Assembly: GCF_026015985.1 (NCBI RefSeq) | Contig: NZ_CP110389.1 | Span: forward strand, 6,356,001-6,420,000 | Reading direction: 5' to 3' | From: Rhodopseudomonas sp. P2A-2r | GTDB lineage: Bacteria; Pseudomonadota; Alphaproteobacteria; Rhizobiales; Xanthobacteraceae | Length of the DNA stretch: 64,000 nucleotides | In this document: piece by piece, positions 34,626 to 44,539 of the stretch | Layout: each line of letters starts with the position of its first letter | Position numbering within the stretch: the first letter of the stretch is position 1 | Notes under the pieces: generated by a model | Seen by the model: only the letters and a program-made list of their open reading frames with translations | Databases searched by the model: none | What the model was told of the DNA's origin: nothing | Program-made: the position numbers and the translations under genes

Positions 34626-36389
34626 CTAAACCAGCGGACCGGGATTCTTGAGATAGCGATCCTTGATGGCATCCGCCGTCCAGTAGGCCAGCGCGCCGAC
34701 CGTGCCGGTCGGGTTGTAGCCGTGGTTCTGCGGAAACACCGAGGCGCCGCCGGGCACGAACACGTTGTGCACGTCCCAGCTCTGGCAGTAGCGATTGACC
34801 ACCGAGGTCGCGGGATCGGCGCCCATCACCGTGCCGCCGGTGTTGTGGGTGGTCTGGTAGATCGTCGAATTCCACGGCCCCTTGCGCGGGTTGGCGGTCA
34901 TCTCCACCGGATCGAGCGCCTTGGCGATTTCGGCGAGCCGATCGGTGAGAAACTGCGACATCTTGATTTCGTTGTCCTTGAAATCGAACGTCATGCGCAG
35001 CAGCGGCCGGCCGAAGCGATCGTTGTAGGTGGGATCGAGATCGAGGTAGCAGTCGCGGTAGCTGTAGGAGCTGCCGTGGGTCGAGATGCCGTAGGCGCTG
35101 TCGTAGGTTTCCGCCGCGGCCTTCTTCCACTGCGCGCCCCATTTCGGCGTGCCTTTCGGCACCGGCATGGTGGTGATCGGTCGCGCACCGGTCTGGCCCG
35201 AGCCCATATAGCCGCCACCGAAGAAGCCGAGATCCTTGTGGTCGAAATTGTCGCCGTTGAACTCGTCGATCATCATGCCGCCGGAGCCGGTGGCGATGAA
35301 GTTGTTGAGGATCTTGTCCTTGAGGATCATCGAGACGCCGGACGTGGTCTGGTAGGCGTAGTTGCGACCGACCACGCCCTTGCCTGTGACGGGGTCGTAA
35401 GGCGTGCCGATGCCCGACAGCAGCATCAGCCGCACGTTGAACAGCGAGAACGCGCAGACCAGCACGATGTCGGCGGGCTGCTCCCATTCCTCGCCGGAGG
35501 TGTCGACGTACGTCACGCCGGTGGCCTTCTTGCCGGTCGAGTCCAGGTTGATCTTCGTGACCTCGGATTCGGTCTGCGCGGAGAAATTCGGCATCCGCAT
35601 CAAGGCCGGCAACACGCAGACCTGCGGGCTGGCCTTGGAATAGTTGCCGCAGCCGAAGCGCTCGCAGAACCCGCAATAGGTGCACTGCCCCATCTTGACG
35701 CCGAGCGGATTGAGATAGGCCTTGCTGATATTGCCCGACGGTCGCGGAAACGGCTTGTAGCCGAGCTTGGTCGCGGCCTCGGCGAACAATGTGGAGCCGT
35801 AATTCTGCTTCAGCGGCGGGGTCGGATATTCGGAACTGCGCCAGCCCTCGAACGGATTGCCGCCGGGCTGGATCTGGCCCTTGAGATTGCCGGCCTTGCC
35901 GGAGATGCCGGCCAGCTTTTCGAAGCGATCGTAATACGGCTCCAGCTCGTCATAGGTGACGGGCCAGTCCTGGATGGTCATGTCGGCCGGGATCTTGTCG
36001 GCGCCGTAGCGCTCTTCGAGATGGCTGCGCAGGTTGAAATCGTTGGGCAGGAAGCGCCAGGTCTGGCCGTTCCAGTGCACGCCGGCGCCGCCGACGCCGT
36101 TGCCCGGCAGGAAGCCGGAGAAGCTGCGGATCGGCAGCGCGGTCTGCTTCATGTTGTTGCGAACGGTCAGGGTCTCCTGATCCGGGCGCAGGAACAGGTC
36201 GAGACGCACACCATAACGCAGTTCGTCCTGGGCATAGCCGGGCGGGAAGTCGGTGGCGGTGTCGCGCCACGGGCCGCGCTCGATGGCCACCACGTCGAGG
36301 CCGGCCTTGGCCATTTCATAAGCGAGAATCGATCCGGTCCAGCCGAGACCGACGATCACCACATCTTTGCGGGGAAGCTTGCGCGCCAT
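34626..36389 (-). CDS. GMC-family flavoprotein subunit (gluconate 2-dehydrogenase type)
   Basis: This 587-aa protein has the FAD fold motif VVIVGLGWTGSILAYEMAKAG (14 residues from the start), GGAGVHWNGQTWRF, and the C-terminal GMC part THNTGGTVMGADP. A Cys cluster, MGQCTYCGFCERFGCG (about 235-250), matches the Fe-S site of FAD-dependent gluconate, glucose and fructose dehydrogenases. It oxidises a sugar or sugar acid in the periplasm; it has no signal of its own and would be exported with the Tat-signalled small subunit. The stop of the small subunit gene lies one base upstream of its start. The exact substrate is unknown. Confidence 0.92.
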   Translation of the reverse strand: MARKLPRKDVVIVGLGWTGSILAYEMAKAGLDVVAIERGPWRDTATDFPPGYAQDELRYGVRLDLFLRPDQETLTVRNNMKQTALPIRSFSGFLPGNGVGGAGVHWNGQTWRFLPNDFNLRSHLEERYGADKIPADMTIQDWPVTYDELEPYYDRFEKLAGISGKAGNLKGQIQPGGNPFEGWRSSEYPTPPLKQNYGSTLFAEAATKLGYKPFPRPSGNISKAYLNPLGVKMGQCTYCGFCERFGCGNYSKASPQVCVLPALMRMPNFSAQTESEVTKINLDSTGKKATGVTYVDTSGEEWEQPADIVLVCAFSLFNVRLMLLSGIGTPYDPVTGKGVVGRNYAYQTTSGVSMILKDKILNNFIATGSGGMMIDEFNGDNFDHKDLGFFGGGYMGSGQTGARPITTMPVPKGTPKWGAQWKKAAAETYDSAYGISTHGSSYSYRDCYLDLDPTYNDRFGRPLLRMTFDFKDNEIKMSQFLTDRLAEIAKALDPVEMTANPRKGPWNSTIYQTTHNTGGTVMGADPATSVVNRYCQSWDVHNVFVPGGASVFPQNHGYNPTGTVGALAYWTADAIKDRYLKNPGPLV

Positions 36390-36390
36390 C

Positions 36391-37143
36391 TTATTCTTTC
36401 ACTGTCCAGTCGGATCGGCCCATGATGCCGACGGGCGGCAGCGGATATTTCTCGTTGTGACGTCCGACCCAGTCGCGGTAGTCGTAACGCGCGCCGGGGA
36501 AGCCGACGAGCTTCCAGCCGGCCATGTCCTTGTTGCCGCCATAGATGGGATCGGCGAAGAAACCCTCCTGGGTGTTCTTCAGCAGCAGCGCGAAGAAGCC
36601 GGCGCTGTTGACCGGCTTGAGATCGATCTTGCCGGTTTCGAGACCCGACAGCACCTTGTCCTGATCGTCCGGCGCCAGATCGCGAAAAGTCTTTCCGGAA
36701 AAATTCGCCTTGATGTAGTCGGCCAACGCCTTCAGCCCGGCGCGGTAGCGCACCGCGGGCATTTCCGGCGACTGATAGCCCTGCCCGGCGACACCCGGCA
36801 TGAACGGCGGCCGCAGATAGAGACCGGCGCCGACGCCGTAGGGACCGGCGAGCTGGCGATCGATGAACACCGCGCAGCCGGACTCCTTGCCGCCGGGACC
36901 ACGCTCGTCCGGCGGGATCAGGCGATCGACTGCGGCTTCGATGGTCGCCGCTTCGTCTGCCGTGAAGAACATCCACGGACCCGGCCGCACCGGAATCGGC
37001 GGCGTCGCGGTGCCCGGCTCCCAAGGCAAACCTTGCGCGATGGTGCGGGCCCGGGCGGTCGTCGCGCCGGCGACGAGCAAGGCCGCCGTGGAGACCAGCA
37101 GCGATCGTCGCGACAGGGCCGAGGCGAGAGGGCGATCGTTCAT
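36391..37143 (-). CDS. Gluconate 2-dehydrogenase subunit 3 family protein, Tat-exported
   Basis: The 250-aa protein starts with a twin-arginine signal (SRRSLLVSTAALLVAG, about 10-27). The mature part has the family motif WMFFTADEAATIEAAVDRLIPPDE and GCAVFIDRQLAG, then TFRDLAPDDQDKVL and the later GFFADPIYGGN. It chaperones or anchors the flavoprotein and carries it out through Tat. It is the first gene of the three-gene operon, starting at ATG 37143; no obvious regulator lies beside it. Confidence 0.93.
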   Translation of the reverse strand: MNDRPLASALSRRSLLVSTAALLVAGATTARARTIAQGLPWEPGTATPPIPVRPGPWMFFTADEAATIEAAVDRLIPPDERGPGGKESGCAVFIDRQLAGPYGVGAGLYLRPPFMPGVAGQGYQSPEMPAVRYRAGLKALADYIKANFSGKTFRDLAPDDQDKVLSGLETGKIDLKPVNSAGFFALLLKNTQEGFFADPIYGGNKDMAGWKLVGFPGARYDYRDWVGRHNEKYPLPPVGIMGRSDWTVKE

Positions 37144-37293
37144 TCACTGAATTCCAGATTGGAGGCTTTCCAAGCTTTGGACGCGTTGCGACGGTCAGTC
37201 AATTCGCAGTGCGAACGCGCATGGCTCCTGTCGCTCGGCGCATGGACGACCCGGCCAGGCCGCTTCGTGATTTCAAAACGCAAATCACACAGA

Positions 37294-38891
37294 TTATTTG
37301 ATCAGGATTGGCGCCTCGACGCGAACCTGCTCGAAATCGGAAATCAGAATGACCAGACCGAGCATCCAGCGGCCGGGAACCGAGGCGCTCATATGAACGC
37401 GCCAGGTGCCGTCCTCCTGCCGCTGGGCCTGCGCCGTCATCGCTTCGACGCCGATCGCCGGATTCGACAGGGTCACCGACACGGCCATCGCCGTCAGCGG
37501 TCGTTCGTCCGGCGTCTCCAGTTGCACGGCGATATCGAGCGGCCCGGCATGGCCGGGCGTGATGGTCACATTGGCCATCGCCTTGTCGGTATGGATGTGG
37601 GTGAAGAAGTCATCGCCTTTCACCACCAGCAGGCGCGGCGGCGGCGTGAAGCGCCACAGCGCCACCACGCCGAGGATGACCGCCACCAGCACCAGTTCGC
37701 CGGCAATGGACATCCGCAGGCGGCGGCGCGCCGGTGCCGCGCCAGCCGCGACCGCGGGGTCAGGGACAGCCGGTTCCACAACGCCAGCGCCAGCAGCAGC
37801 GCGACCAGCGCAAGCTTGGCCATCAGCACGCGGCCGTAGTCGGTGCTCCACAGCGCCGCGATGTGCTGCAACTGCAGGACCGCGAGCAGCAACCCGCTGG
37901 CCAGCAGGCCGGCCACCGCGAACGGCACCGCGCGCGAAAATCCAAGCAGAGGACGCCGCACGCGGTCGCCGCGGCCGAGCAGCCACGCCAGCGGCAGCAG
38001 CGCACCAATCCAGAACGCGAGGCTTGCGCCATGCAGCGCCACCGCGGCGATGGCCACCATGCGCGGCTCGGCGGTGGCGGCATGGCCGGTGGCGGCAAGG
38101 GCCGCTCCGGCGCCGAGCAGCGCCAGCAACGACAGGGCTTTTGCCAGTCGCGCGCGGGTGCGCAACGACAGCAGCCCGGCGATGAGCGCGAGCGCAGCGA
38201 TGGCGGCGGCAAGCCCGAACGAGCCGTGGGCCCCGGCGCGCCACACCGCCGGCAGCACCAGCGCCGACGCCGACGCCGCCAGCGCGTCGAGCCCCTGCAG
38301 GCCGATGGACAAAGCGAGCGCGAGCAGGCCGGCAACACTGACCGCTGCGATCGCGATGCGGAGCCGGCGCATGCCGCGCGGCATTTTCATCCGTGCGAGA
38401 AAGAACGCGCCGCCCGCGCCGACGAACAGGCCGAGATAGATGACGATACGCGTGGCCCAGATCGCGCCGCGCAGCGCGACGCTGTCGCTGCTGACCAGAT
38501 CCGGCGCCGGGACGCTGCGGGCGCCGATCCAGAACGTCAGCGCGCCGCCGACCGGGTGGCCATCTTCGGAGACCACCCGCCAGCTCAGGATATAGGCGCC
38601 GGGCACCAAAGCCGCGGACGGCATCAGCACCAGGCTGGCACCGTGACGCGCGATCTGCGTGACGTCGGAAGCGACGCCATGCCGATCGACGATCCGCATG
38701 GCGAGCGGCTCGACCGCCTCATTGAAGCTGAGCGTCAGCGATGCCGGCGCAGCCGCCAGCACCGCCTCAGGCGCGGGATCGCTGGCAACCAGGCTGGCAT
38801 GGGCCGATGCCGCCGACGGCTGCGCCAGCGCGAGCAAAAGCGCGCACCAGAACAGCAGCCGCCATCGACGCCATGGCGTCGAGCGGATCAC
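37294..38891 (-). CDS. CopC-CopD copper import fusion with a C-terminal FixH/YtkA-like domain (frameshifted)
   Basis: After a signal peptide (ending ASAHA) the CopC domain begins at the His that serves as a copper ligand (HASLVASDP), with SEDGHPVGG later. A CopD membrane domain of about eight segments follows (150-390), then a periplasmic YtkA/FixH-like domain (VKGDDFFTHIHTDKAM). The frame breaks at 37754-37755; one base more turns LTP into LTPAVAAGAAPARRRLRM and joins the end read in the other frame, for about 532 aa. It overlaps the ycnI-like gene (38888-38891). With the ycnI-like and PCuAC genes it forms a copper uptake/delivery set, likely for cytochrome oxidase assembly. Confidence 0.88.
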
Positions 38892-39418
38892 GGCGCCTTC
38901 GGTTTCAATCGCACCCCGGGCGCCGGCTCATGCAGCTTCTCGGCGCCCTCGCCGGCCGCCGGGATCTCGATCCAGCGATTGGCGCCCTTCTCGCATTCCT
39001 GCACCACCGGAAAGTACAGCGTCTGGCCGGGCGTGTCGGGCAGCTTCATGTTGACGCCGAAGGTGTCGTACATGCTGTCCGGCAACGGTCCGCCGCGCCA
39101 CGAGATCTCGTCCACGGTCTCGGTGATGGTCTTGCCGTGCAGCGAAGGCTGCGGCGCAGCCAGCGTCCGCTTCTTGATCTCCACGGTCCAGCCCGGCTTC
39201 ATCTGCGGCTTCACCGACAGCACGCCCTCGGGCATCTTGACGCGCACGGCGACCGTGGCACTGCCGTCGCAGCCATGGCCGACATTGAACGCCGTCTGGA
39301 AATAGGCGCCGGCGGTTGCTTCGTCGGGACGCGCCGTCACATGCGCCACGGCCGGCGCCGCGAGCGAGATCAGCGCCGTCGCGGCGGCCGCAGCCGCTGC
39401 CGTTCTCATGGTCAGCAT
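38888..39418 (-). CDS. YcnI-like copper protein (DUF1775)
   Basis: This 176-aa secreted protein has a signal peptide (about 1-25) and then the family start AHVTARPDEATAGAYF, where the first His binds copper after cleavage. The beta-sandwich part includes FNVGHGCDGSATVAVRVKMPEG, PGWTVEIKK and EISWRGGPLPDSMYDTF. It lies between the PCuAC chaperone and CopCD, the usual bacterial order, so it should pass copper to or from CopCD. The start could also be the ATG at 39409. Confidence 0.92.
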   Translation of the reverse strand: MLTMRTAAAAAAATALISLAAPAVAHVTARPDEATAGAYFQTAFNVGHGCDGSATVAVRVKMPEGVLSVKPQMKPGWTVEIKKRTLAAPQPSLHGKTITETVDEISWRGGPLPDSMYDTFGVNMKLPDTPGQTLYFPVVQECEKGANRWIEIPAAGEGAEKLHEPAPGVRLKPKAP

Positions 39419-39428
39419 GATCCGGCCC

Positions 39429-39959
39429 TCACTTCTTCATGCCGGAGTGACCCGGCATATCCTTCATGTCGTGTGCCGGAGCGGCGCTGGCGCCCGGTGC
39501 CTGTGCGCCGACGCCCTGGATATCGAACACGGTTTTGACCTTGCCGGCCTTCTCGAAGTCGAGGGTCACCGCCACCTTGTCGCCCTGCTTCAACGGGCCC
39601 TTCAGATCCATCAGCATCAGGTGATAGCCGCCGGGCGCGAGTTTCACGGTCTTGCCGGGCGCGATGGCCAATCCAGACTCCAGCGGGCGCATGGTCATGA
39701 CGCCGTTGGTCGTGGCCATTTCATGCACCTCGAGGCGGCCCGCAGCCTCGGTCGAACCGCCGACCAGGCGGTCAGGCGCGGTGCCCTTGTTTTCGATGGT
39801 GAGATAGCCGCCGGCGACCTTGGCGCCGCCGGGCGTGGCGCGGGTCCACGGCTGGCTGATGACGAGATCGCCGGCCTTGACGTCGTCGGCGTGCGCCGGC
39901 GTGGCCAACAGGGCGCCGAGGACGAGGACGGCGGAGAGATGACGGGTGGCGTATGTCAT
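39429..39959 (-). CDS. Periplasmic copper chaperone PCuAC
   Basis: The 176-aa protein has a signal peptide (about 1-24). The PCuAC copper site is visible as HEM near residue 79, a Met about 12 residues later, and HLML in GGYHLMLMDL near 115. A His/Met-rich tail (AHDMKDMPGHSGMKK) extends it. PCuAC loads copper into the Cu-A and Cu-B centres of cytochrome oxidase. It starts the copper operon, 91 bases after the DUF2946 gene. Confidence 0.94.
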   Translation of the reverse strand: MTYATRHLSAVLVLGALLATPAHADDVKAGDLVISQPWTRATPGGAKVAGGYLTIENKGTAPDRLVGGSTEAAGRLEVHEMATTNGVMTMRPLESGLAIAPGKTVKLAPGGYHLMLMDLKGPLKQGDKVAVTLDFEKAGKVKTVFDIQGVGAQAPGASAAPAHDMKDMPGHSGMKK

Positions 39960-40050
39960 GACGGACTCTTTCAGAATGTGGGGATTGGATCGATGAAACG
40001 CGCGCAGCCGCGTCAGCGGTCAGGCAGCAACGCACAGCAACGGCTGAAGA

Positions 40051-40416
40051 TCAGGACAGCGTGGGCGGCGCGCGGGCCTGCGCGTTGGAACCGGCGCGGA
40101 CCGTCGATGCCGCCCTCGCGGCTTCAAGCCAGGCGACCTGCTGAAACGACCGTTGCAGGCGCACGAAGCCAGGCGGCGGCGTGGTCATGGTCACGGTGAA
40201 CGCGTGGGCGCAGGCACAGAAGGCGCAGCAATCGGTGGGCTGATCGGACGTGCTATGCCCGGCATCGCCGGCGTGCATGCCCGAGCAGATCTGCGCCATC
40301 GCCACGGGATCGCTGACCGTGCTGGCCACAGCACGAAACGCGCCGATCGGCGCCAGAAGCTGCACCAGAACGGCGAACAGCACGATTGGAATGAATGTCT
40401 CCAGCTGGCGTCGCAT
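40051..40416 (-). CDS. DUF2946-family small protein
   Basis: From ATG 40416 (AGGGA upstream) this is 121 aa. It has an N-terminal hydrophobic segment (about 8-30) and a Cys/His-rich middle (DCCAFCACAH, about 70-79), with CSGMH before it. These features fit DUF2946, a family often found with copper genes. It could be membrane-anchored and bind copper. The role is not known. It lies upstream of the PCuAC gene on the same strand and may be the first gene of the copper operon. Confidence 0.8.
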   Translation of the reverse strand: MRRQLETFIPIVLFAVLVQLLAPIGAFRAVASTVSDPVAMAQICSGMHAGDAGHSTSDQPTDCCAFCACAHAFTVTMTTPPPGFVRLQRSFQQVAWLEAARAASTVRAGSNAQARAPPTLS

Positions 40417-40486
40417 GGTTGTCCCTGACATGTCCGCGACTTTTATCACCGGCATTTGGGCTTGTCGAATATCCGCCCGGGCAAAG

Positions 40487-41350
40487 CTACAATGTCTGGA
40501 ACGCCGTCTGCAGCGCGCCGAACCATGGCGTGTTCGCCCATTCGTGGCCGGGGCGCTTGCACAGCAACAGCTTCGGCGCGCGCAACGCCGGCAGATAATA
40601 ATCGGAGGCCGTCACCAGCGAGGCGGGGACGACGCAGGTCGGCAGCACCGTCAAACCGATGCCGGCCTTGGCGGCCTCGATCCTGGCGTGGGAGTCCGGA
40701 GCGGAAAAGGCGATCCGGTAGATCATGCCCTTCTGCTCCAGTGCCTGGATCATCAGGTCATGGGTGACCTGACCGGGCCAGGTGAGCAACGGGATTGGCG
40801 CGCCGGGGCTGATGGTGAAGTCGGGCGACCGAACCCAGGTCATGTCCTCGCTGTGCTCCGCGATCACGTCGAGCGACATATCCGGCGAGGCGTCGGGACC
40901 GACCAGGAACAATCCGATGTCGATGAACCCGTCGAGCAGGCCCTTGGCGATCTCGGCGGAATTGTCGGCATAGATGCAGATGCTCGCCAGATCGCTCCTC
41001 ACTATCCCCTGCATGATCTTCGGCGCATAGATGTTGCTGAGCCCGAGCCGCACCGAATGATCGTCCGACGAGGTTCCGCGCAGACGCAGCAGCTGGTCGT
41101 TGGCCTCGAGAATCCTGCGTGCCTGGGTGAGCACCAGCTTGCCGAGTTCGGTGGTCGCCGAACCGTTGGCCGATTTCTGGAAGATGCTGCCGCCCACCGC
41201 GTGCTCGATGCGCTTGATCTGCGAACTGATGGCGGGCTGGCTGAGACCCAGCAGCTTGGCCGCCTTGGTGATGCTCCCGACTTCCGAGATTCCCACCACC
41301 GAGCGCATGATCTCGGTGGGAATGTTGAGGTGCTGATATCGTCGATGCAT
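40487..41350 (-). CDS. LysR-type transcriptional regulator
   Basis: This 287-aa regulator has the N-terminal winged HTH (SVVGISEVGSITKAAKLLGLSQPAISSQIKRIE) and a LysR effector domain with two lobes. ATG 41350 has AGGA upstream; a longer frame to 41443 adds residues not found in the family. It points the same way as the copper genes but ends 71 bases before the DUF2946 start, so it may or may not control them. A 7-bp inverted repeat sits 124 bases upstream. The effector is unknown. Confidence 0.9.
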   Translation of the reverse strand: MHRRYQHLNIPTEIMRSVVGISEVGSITKAAKLLGLSQPAISSQIKRIEHAVGGSIFQKSANGSATTELGKLVLTQARRILEANDQLLRLRGTSSDDHSVRLGLSNIYAPKIMQGIVRSDLASICIYADNSAEIAKGLLDGFIDIGLFLVGPDASPDMSLDVIAEHSEDMTWVRSPDFTISPGAPIPLLTWPGQVTHDLMIQALEQKGMIYRIAFSAPDSHARIEAAKAGIGLTVLPTCVVPASLVTASDYYLPALRAPKLLLCKRPGHEWANTPWFGALQTAFQTL

Positions 41351-41473
41351 CGAACGTGGTCCTTTGAGACCGGCGATCCACGGGGCGACACGCATGCATG
41401 CCAGCGCCACAGCGACGGGATCGCGCACGGACGGGATCGTCACGCGCAGATTGCTCTCAGATGTTTTGATCGG

Positions 41474-41491
41474 GCAATCGAAGCCGATTGC
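41474..41491. promoter_or_regulatory. Inverted repeat upstream of the LysR gene
   Basis: GCAATCG and CGATTGC are spaced by AAGC in the 431-base gap between the LysR and SDR genes. LysR proteins often bind such sites near their own promoter. The rest of the gap (41351-41781) shows no gene. Confidence 0.4.
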
Positions 41492-41781
41492 TTGCTGAGG
41501 TTGTATCGATCAAATCTTACGCGCGCCAATCAATTCACGCGATGCGCGGCACAAATCGTCAGAAGCTGCGGCGTGCGATATTTTTGGGTACGGCCCTACC
41601 ATGATCGTGCGCGCATGCGATCACCAACGCGCCGCATCCAGGTGGGATGCAGCGCGCGGGATTCACGTTCCGCGTCGGCGCCATCGATTCGGCGAGCAAA
41701 ATTGCACAGCGCATCAGCCGATGCGGTTGATGTGTTCGCTTGTCAGCACGCGCTTCGGATCACCGTCGCGCGCCACCGCGA

Positions 41782-42782
41782 TCATCGCGCGGCCAAACTT
41801 CGCGGCGACGGTGATTCTTCGGGCCGCATAGCCGCTGTCGCTGTGATCAGCGCGGCCCGGGCCGCCTGTTCGAACGATGTGCCGGTGAGCGCCGCCGAGA
41901 CCTCCCAGAGCCGCGCGGCGACCGCGACATCCTGCGCCTGCGGCATGATCTTCGCGGGTGCCGGCGGCCCCTCAATTCGAAGAACCCGTTCGGCCCGTAG
42001 TAACCGGCCGCCTTCGCGTCGGGCGACGTGGCTGCGAACAGCGTCGGCAATGCGCCGGCCGCTGCCGAATGACTCATCGGGCGCAGCAACCGGGCGGCCA
42101 GCGCCATCCATCCGTTGGCGCCGGGACCATTGGTCATCAGATCTGTGAGCGCATAGCCGGGATGCGCGGCATTGCTGAGCAAGCCCCATCCGGCAGCATC
42201 GCTGCGACGCTGCAGTTCGAGGGCGAACATCAACATCGCCAGCTTCGACTGGTTGTAGGCCCTCATCGGCGAATAGGATTTCGCGCCTTGCAGATCGTCG
42301 AAGTCGATGGCGCCGCCGCGATGCGCGATGCTGCTGAGATTGACGACGCGGGGCGCGGTGCCGCGGCGAAGCATCGGCAGCAGGTGCGCGGTGAGCGCGT
42401 AATGGCCGAGGTAGTTGGTGCCGAACTGCATCTCGAAGCCATCGGCGGTGGTCTGCCGCGACGGCAGCGCCATCACGCCGGCATTGTTGATGAGCAGATC
42501 GAGCGAGGTGTGAAGACGCGCGAACCGGGCTGCGAAACTGGCCACAGAAGCGAGGCTGGCGAGATCGAGCGTTTCATAACTGATGAGGGCTTCCGGATGC
42601 CGGACACAGATCGCCTCGAGCGCGCGGCTGCCCTTGGCGTCATTGCGGCCGGTCAGCACCACTTCGGCGCCGGCACCGGCCAGCGCCAGCGCCGTCTCAT
42701 AGCCGAGACCACCGGTGGCGCCGGTGACCACGGCGATTTTGCCGGCCAGCGGCGGAATGTCGGCGGTGCTCCAGTCGGTCAT
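41782..42782 (-). CDS. Short-chain dehydrogenase/reductase (frameshifted near the 3' end)
   Basis: This SDR has the NAD(P) motif VVTGATGGLGYETA (about 17-30), NNAGVM near 92, a catalytic Ser in NLSSIAHRG and Tyr-Lys in YNQSKLAM. It resembles retinol-dehydrogenase-like SDRs of about 320-335 aa. The frame breaks at a C4 run (41968-41971). With one added G, FFELRG continues as PPAPAKIMPQAQDVA and ends at 41782, giving about 333 aa. Start ATG 42782 has GGGAGA six bases upstream. It is divergent from a TetR gene with a palindromic site between, so the TetR protein probably represses it. Confidence 0.9.
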
Positions 42783-42831
42783 GATCGTCTCCCCACATTC
42801 GCCCTCATCACGAGGGCCGCAGGCATAAATG

Positions 42832-42844
42832 TGCACTCAGTGCA
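42832..42844. promoter_or_regulatory. TetR operator between the SDR and TetR genes
   Basis: TGCACTCAGTGCA is a perfect 13-base palindrome in the 101-base divergent gap. A second GTGCAC follows 14 bases later. The position suits a repressor acting on both genes. Confidence 0.6.
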
Positions 42845-42883
42845 TATTTGCAATAGGTGCACCGGCGTCTTATGTTGATCGCG

Positions 42884-43546
42884 ATGAGCACAGTCAAGCC
42901 ACTGAAATCAAAACCGAAAGTCACGACGACGCGGACTCCGTCCGCGGACGGACTGCGCGAGCGCAAGCGCCGGCAGACCAGGGAACGGCTGACCCGGGTG
43001 GCCATCGAACTGTTCCTAGCCCGCGGCTTCGAGGCCACCACGCTGGACGACATCGCCGCAGCGGCGGAGATCTCGCGCCGCAGCTTCTTCCATTACTTCG
43101 CATCGAAGGAAGACGTGGTGCTGGCCTGGCAGGATGCCAGCACCGACGCCCTGATCGCGGCGATCGCCGAGCGGCCCGCCGACGAGCCGATGCTGACAGC
43201 GGCGGAGAACGCCATCCTGACGATGGCGCGCCAGCTCAAGCCCGACGAGGCCATCGCCCTGGCGCGCCTGAAGCGCGACACACCGGCGCTGCGGGCGCGC
43301 GAGCAGGTGAAGTACGAGAAGATGGAGCAGGCGATGGCGGCGGCGCTCGGCAGGCGCGCCAGCGACAAGGCCGGGCAGGCGCGCGCCCGGCTGGTGGCGA
43401 TGATCACCACCGGCGCCATCCGCCTCGCCAGCGAGGCCTGGCTGGCGCAGGACGCCCATGAAAAGCCCGAAGCGCTGGTCAGGCGCACCTTCAAGAGTAT
43501 CCGGGCCGTTCTCGACGAACCGCCCGCACACAGGTCGAAGAATTAG
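42884..43546 (+). CDS. TetR-family regulator of the divergent SDR gene
   Basis: This 220-aa regulator has a basic N-terminal tail (RERKRRQTRERL) and the TetR HTH (AIELFLARGFEATTLDDIAAAAEISRRSFFHYFASKEDVV split over about 42-78). The ligand domain is helical and Ala/Arg-rich. The start is uncertain: ATG 42884 or 42872, neither with a good ribosome site. It is divergent from the SDR gene and probably represses it through the 42832-42844 palindrome. The inducer is unknown. Confidence 0.88.
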   Translation: MSTVKPLKSKPKVTTTRTPSADGLRERKRRQTRERLTRVAIELFLARGFEATTLDDIAAAAEISRRSFFHYFASKEDVVLAWQDASTDALIAAIAERPADEPMLTAAENAILTMARQLKPDEAIALARLKRDTPALRAREQVKYEKMEQAMAAALGRRASDKAGQARARLVAMITTGAIRLASEAWLAQDAHEKPEALVRRTFKSIRAVLDEPPAHRSKN

Positions 43547-43590
43547 TGCCCAACGCCGACCTGGAGTCGATGACGCCGCATGCAAGGAAT

Positions 43591-43617
43591 GCTCTCTCCC
43601 GCTTGCGGGAGGAGAGC
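43591..43617. terminator. Hairpin between convergent genes
   Basis: GCTCTC-TCCCGC pairs with GCGGGA-GGAGAGC around a TT loop, with one bulge. It lies between the ends of the TetR and hydrolase genes and could stop both transcripts. No T tract is present. Confidence 0.55.
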
Positions 43618-43634
43618 AAGGACCAACGGCCAGC

Positions 43635-44459
43635 TCAGCCCTTGATGAAGGCCAGCAGGTCGGCGTTGATGGTCTCGGCCTGGGTGGTGATCATGCCGTG
43701 CGGAAAATCCTTGTACGTTTTCAGCGTGCCGTTCTTCAGCAGCTTTGCGGACAGCGGACCGGCATCGGTATAGGGCACGATCTGGTCGTCTTCGCTGTGC
43801 ATCACCAGCACCGGCACCGTGATCTTCTTGAGGTCCTCGGTGAAGTCGGTCTGCGAGAAGGCGACGACGCCGTCGTAATGCGCCTTGGCGCCGCCCATCA
43901 TGCCCTGCCGCCACCAGTTGGCGATGACGCCTTCGATCGCCGTGACGCCCGGCCGGTTGAAGCCGTAGAACGGGCCCTCCGGCAGATCGCGATAGAATTT
44001 GGCGCGGTTGGCGGCGAGCTGCGCCTGCAGCCCGTCGAACACGTCCTTCGGCAGTCCGCCGGGATTGGCGGCGGTCTTCACCATCAGCGGCGGCACCGCG
44101 CTGATGATCGCCGCCTTGGCAACGCGGCTCTCGCCGTGGCGCGCGATGTAGTGCACGACCTCGCCGCCGCCGGTGGAGTGGCCGACATGGATCGCATCCT
44201 TCAGATCCAGATGCGCGGTCACCGCCGCCAGATCGTCGGCGTAGTGATCCATATCATGACCGTCGCCGACCTGGCTGGACCGGCCGTGGCCGCGGCGGTC
44301 ATGGGCGATCACGCGAAAGCCCTTGCTCAGGAAAAACAGCAGCTGCGGATCCCAGTCGTCCGCCGACAGCGGCCAGCCATGGCTGAACACGATCGGCTGC
44401 CCGGTGCCCCAGTCCTTGTAGAAGATATCGACGCCGTCCTTCGTGGTGACAAATGGCAT
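43635..44459 (-). CDS. Alpha/beta hydrolase of the non-heme chloroperoxidase type
   Basis: From ATG 44459 (AGGAAAGG upstream) this is 274 aa. It begins [20 protein letters not shown], the standard start of this group, and has the oxyanion strand FSHGWP, the nucleophile Ser in [12 protein letters not shown] (about 95), Asp in [10 protein letters not shown] (about 226) and His in FPHGM (about 255). Such enzymes are esterases or perhydrolases that can halogenate in vitro; the natural substrate is not known. A longer frame to 45053 overlaps the membrane protein gene and is a shadow. It lies 81 bases downstream of that gene on the same strand. Confidence 0.92.
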   Translation of the reverse strand: MPFVTTKDGVDIFYKDWGTGQPIVFSHGWPLSADDWDPQLLFFLSKGFRVIAHDRRGHGRSSQVGDGHDMDHYADDLAAVTAHLDLKDAIHVGHSTGGGEVVHYIARHGESRVAKAAIISAVPPLMVKTAANPGGLPKDVFDGLQAQLAANRAKFYRDLPEGPFYGFNRPGVTAIEGVIANWWRQGMMGGAKAHYDGVVAFSQTDFTEDLKKITVPVLVMHSEDDQIVPYTDAGPLSAKLLKNGTLKTYKDFPHGMITTQAETINADLLAFIKG

Positions 44460-44539
44460 GCAGCAGCCTTTCCTTGCTCGGTGGATGGATGGATTGCGTA
44501 AGCGACGCGCCTCGGCGGCGCGCCCTTGCAGTGCAGGGA

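Noticed and set aside
40250..42148. 632-aa plus-strand open frame
   Set aside because: It is antisense to the LysR and SDR genes and has no family match.
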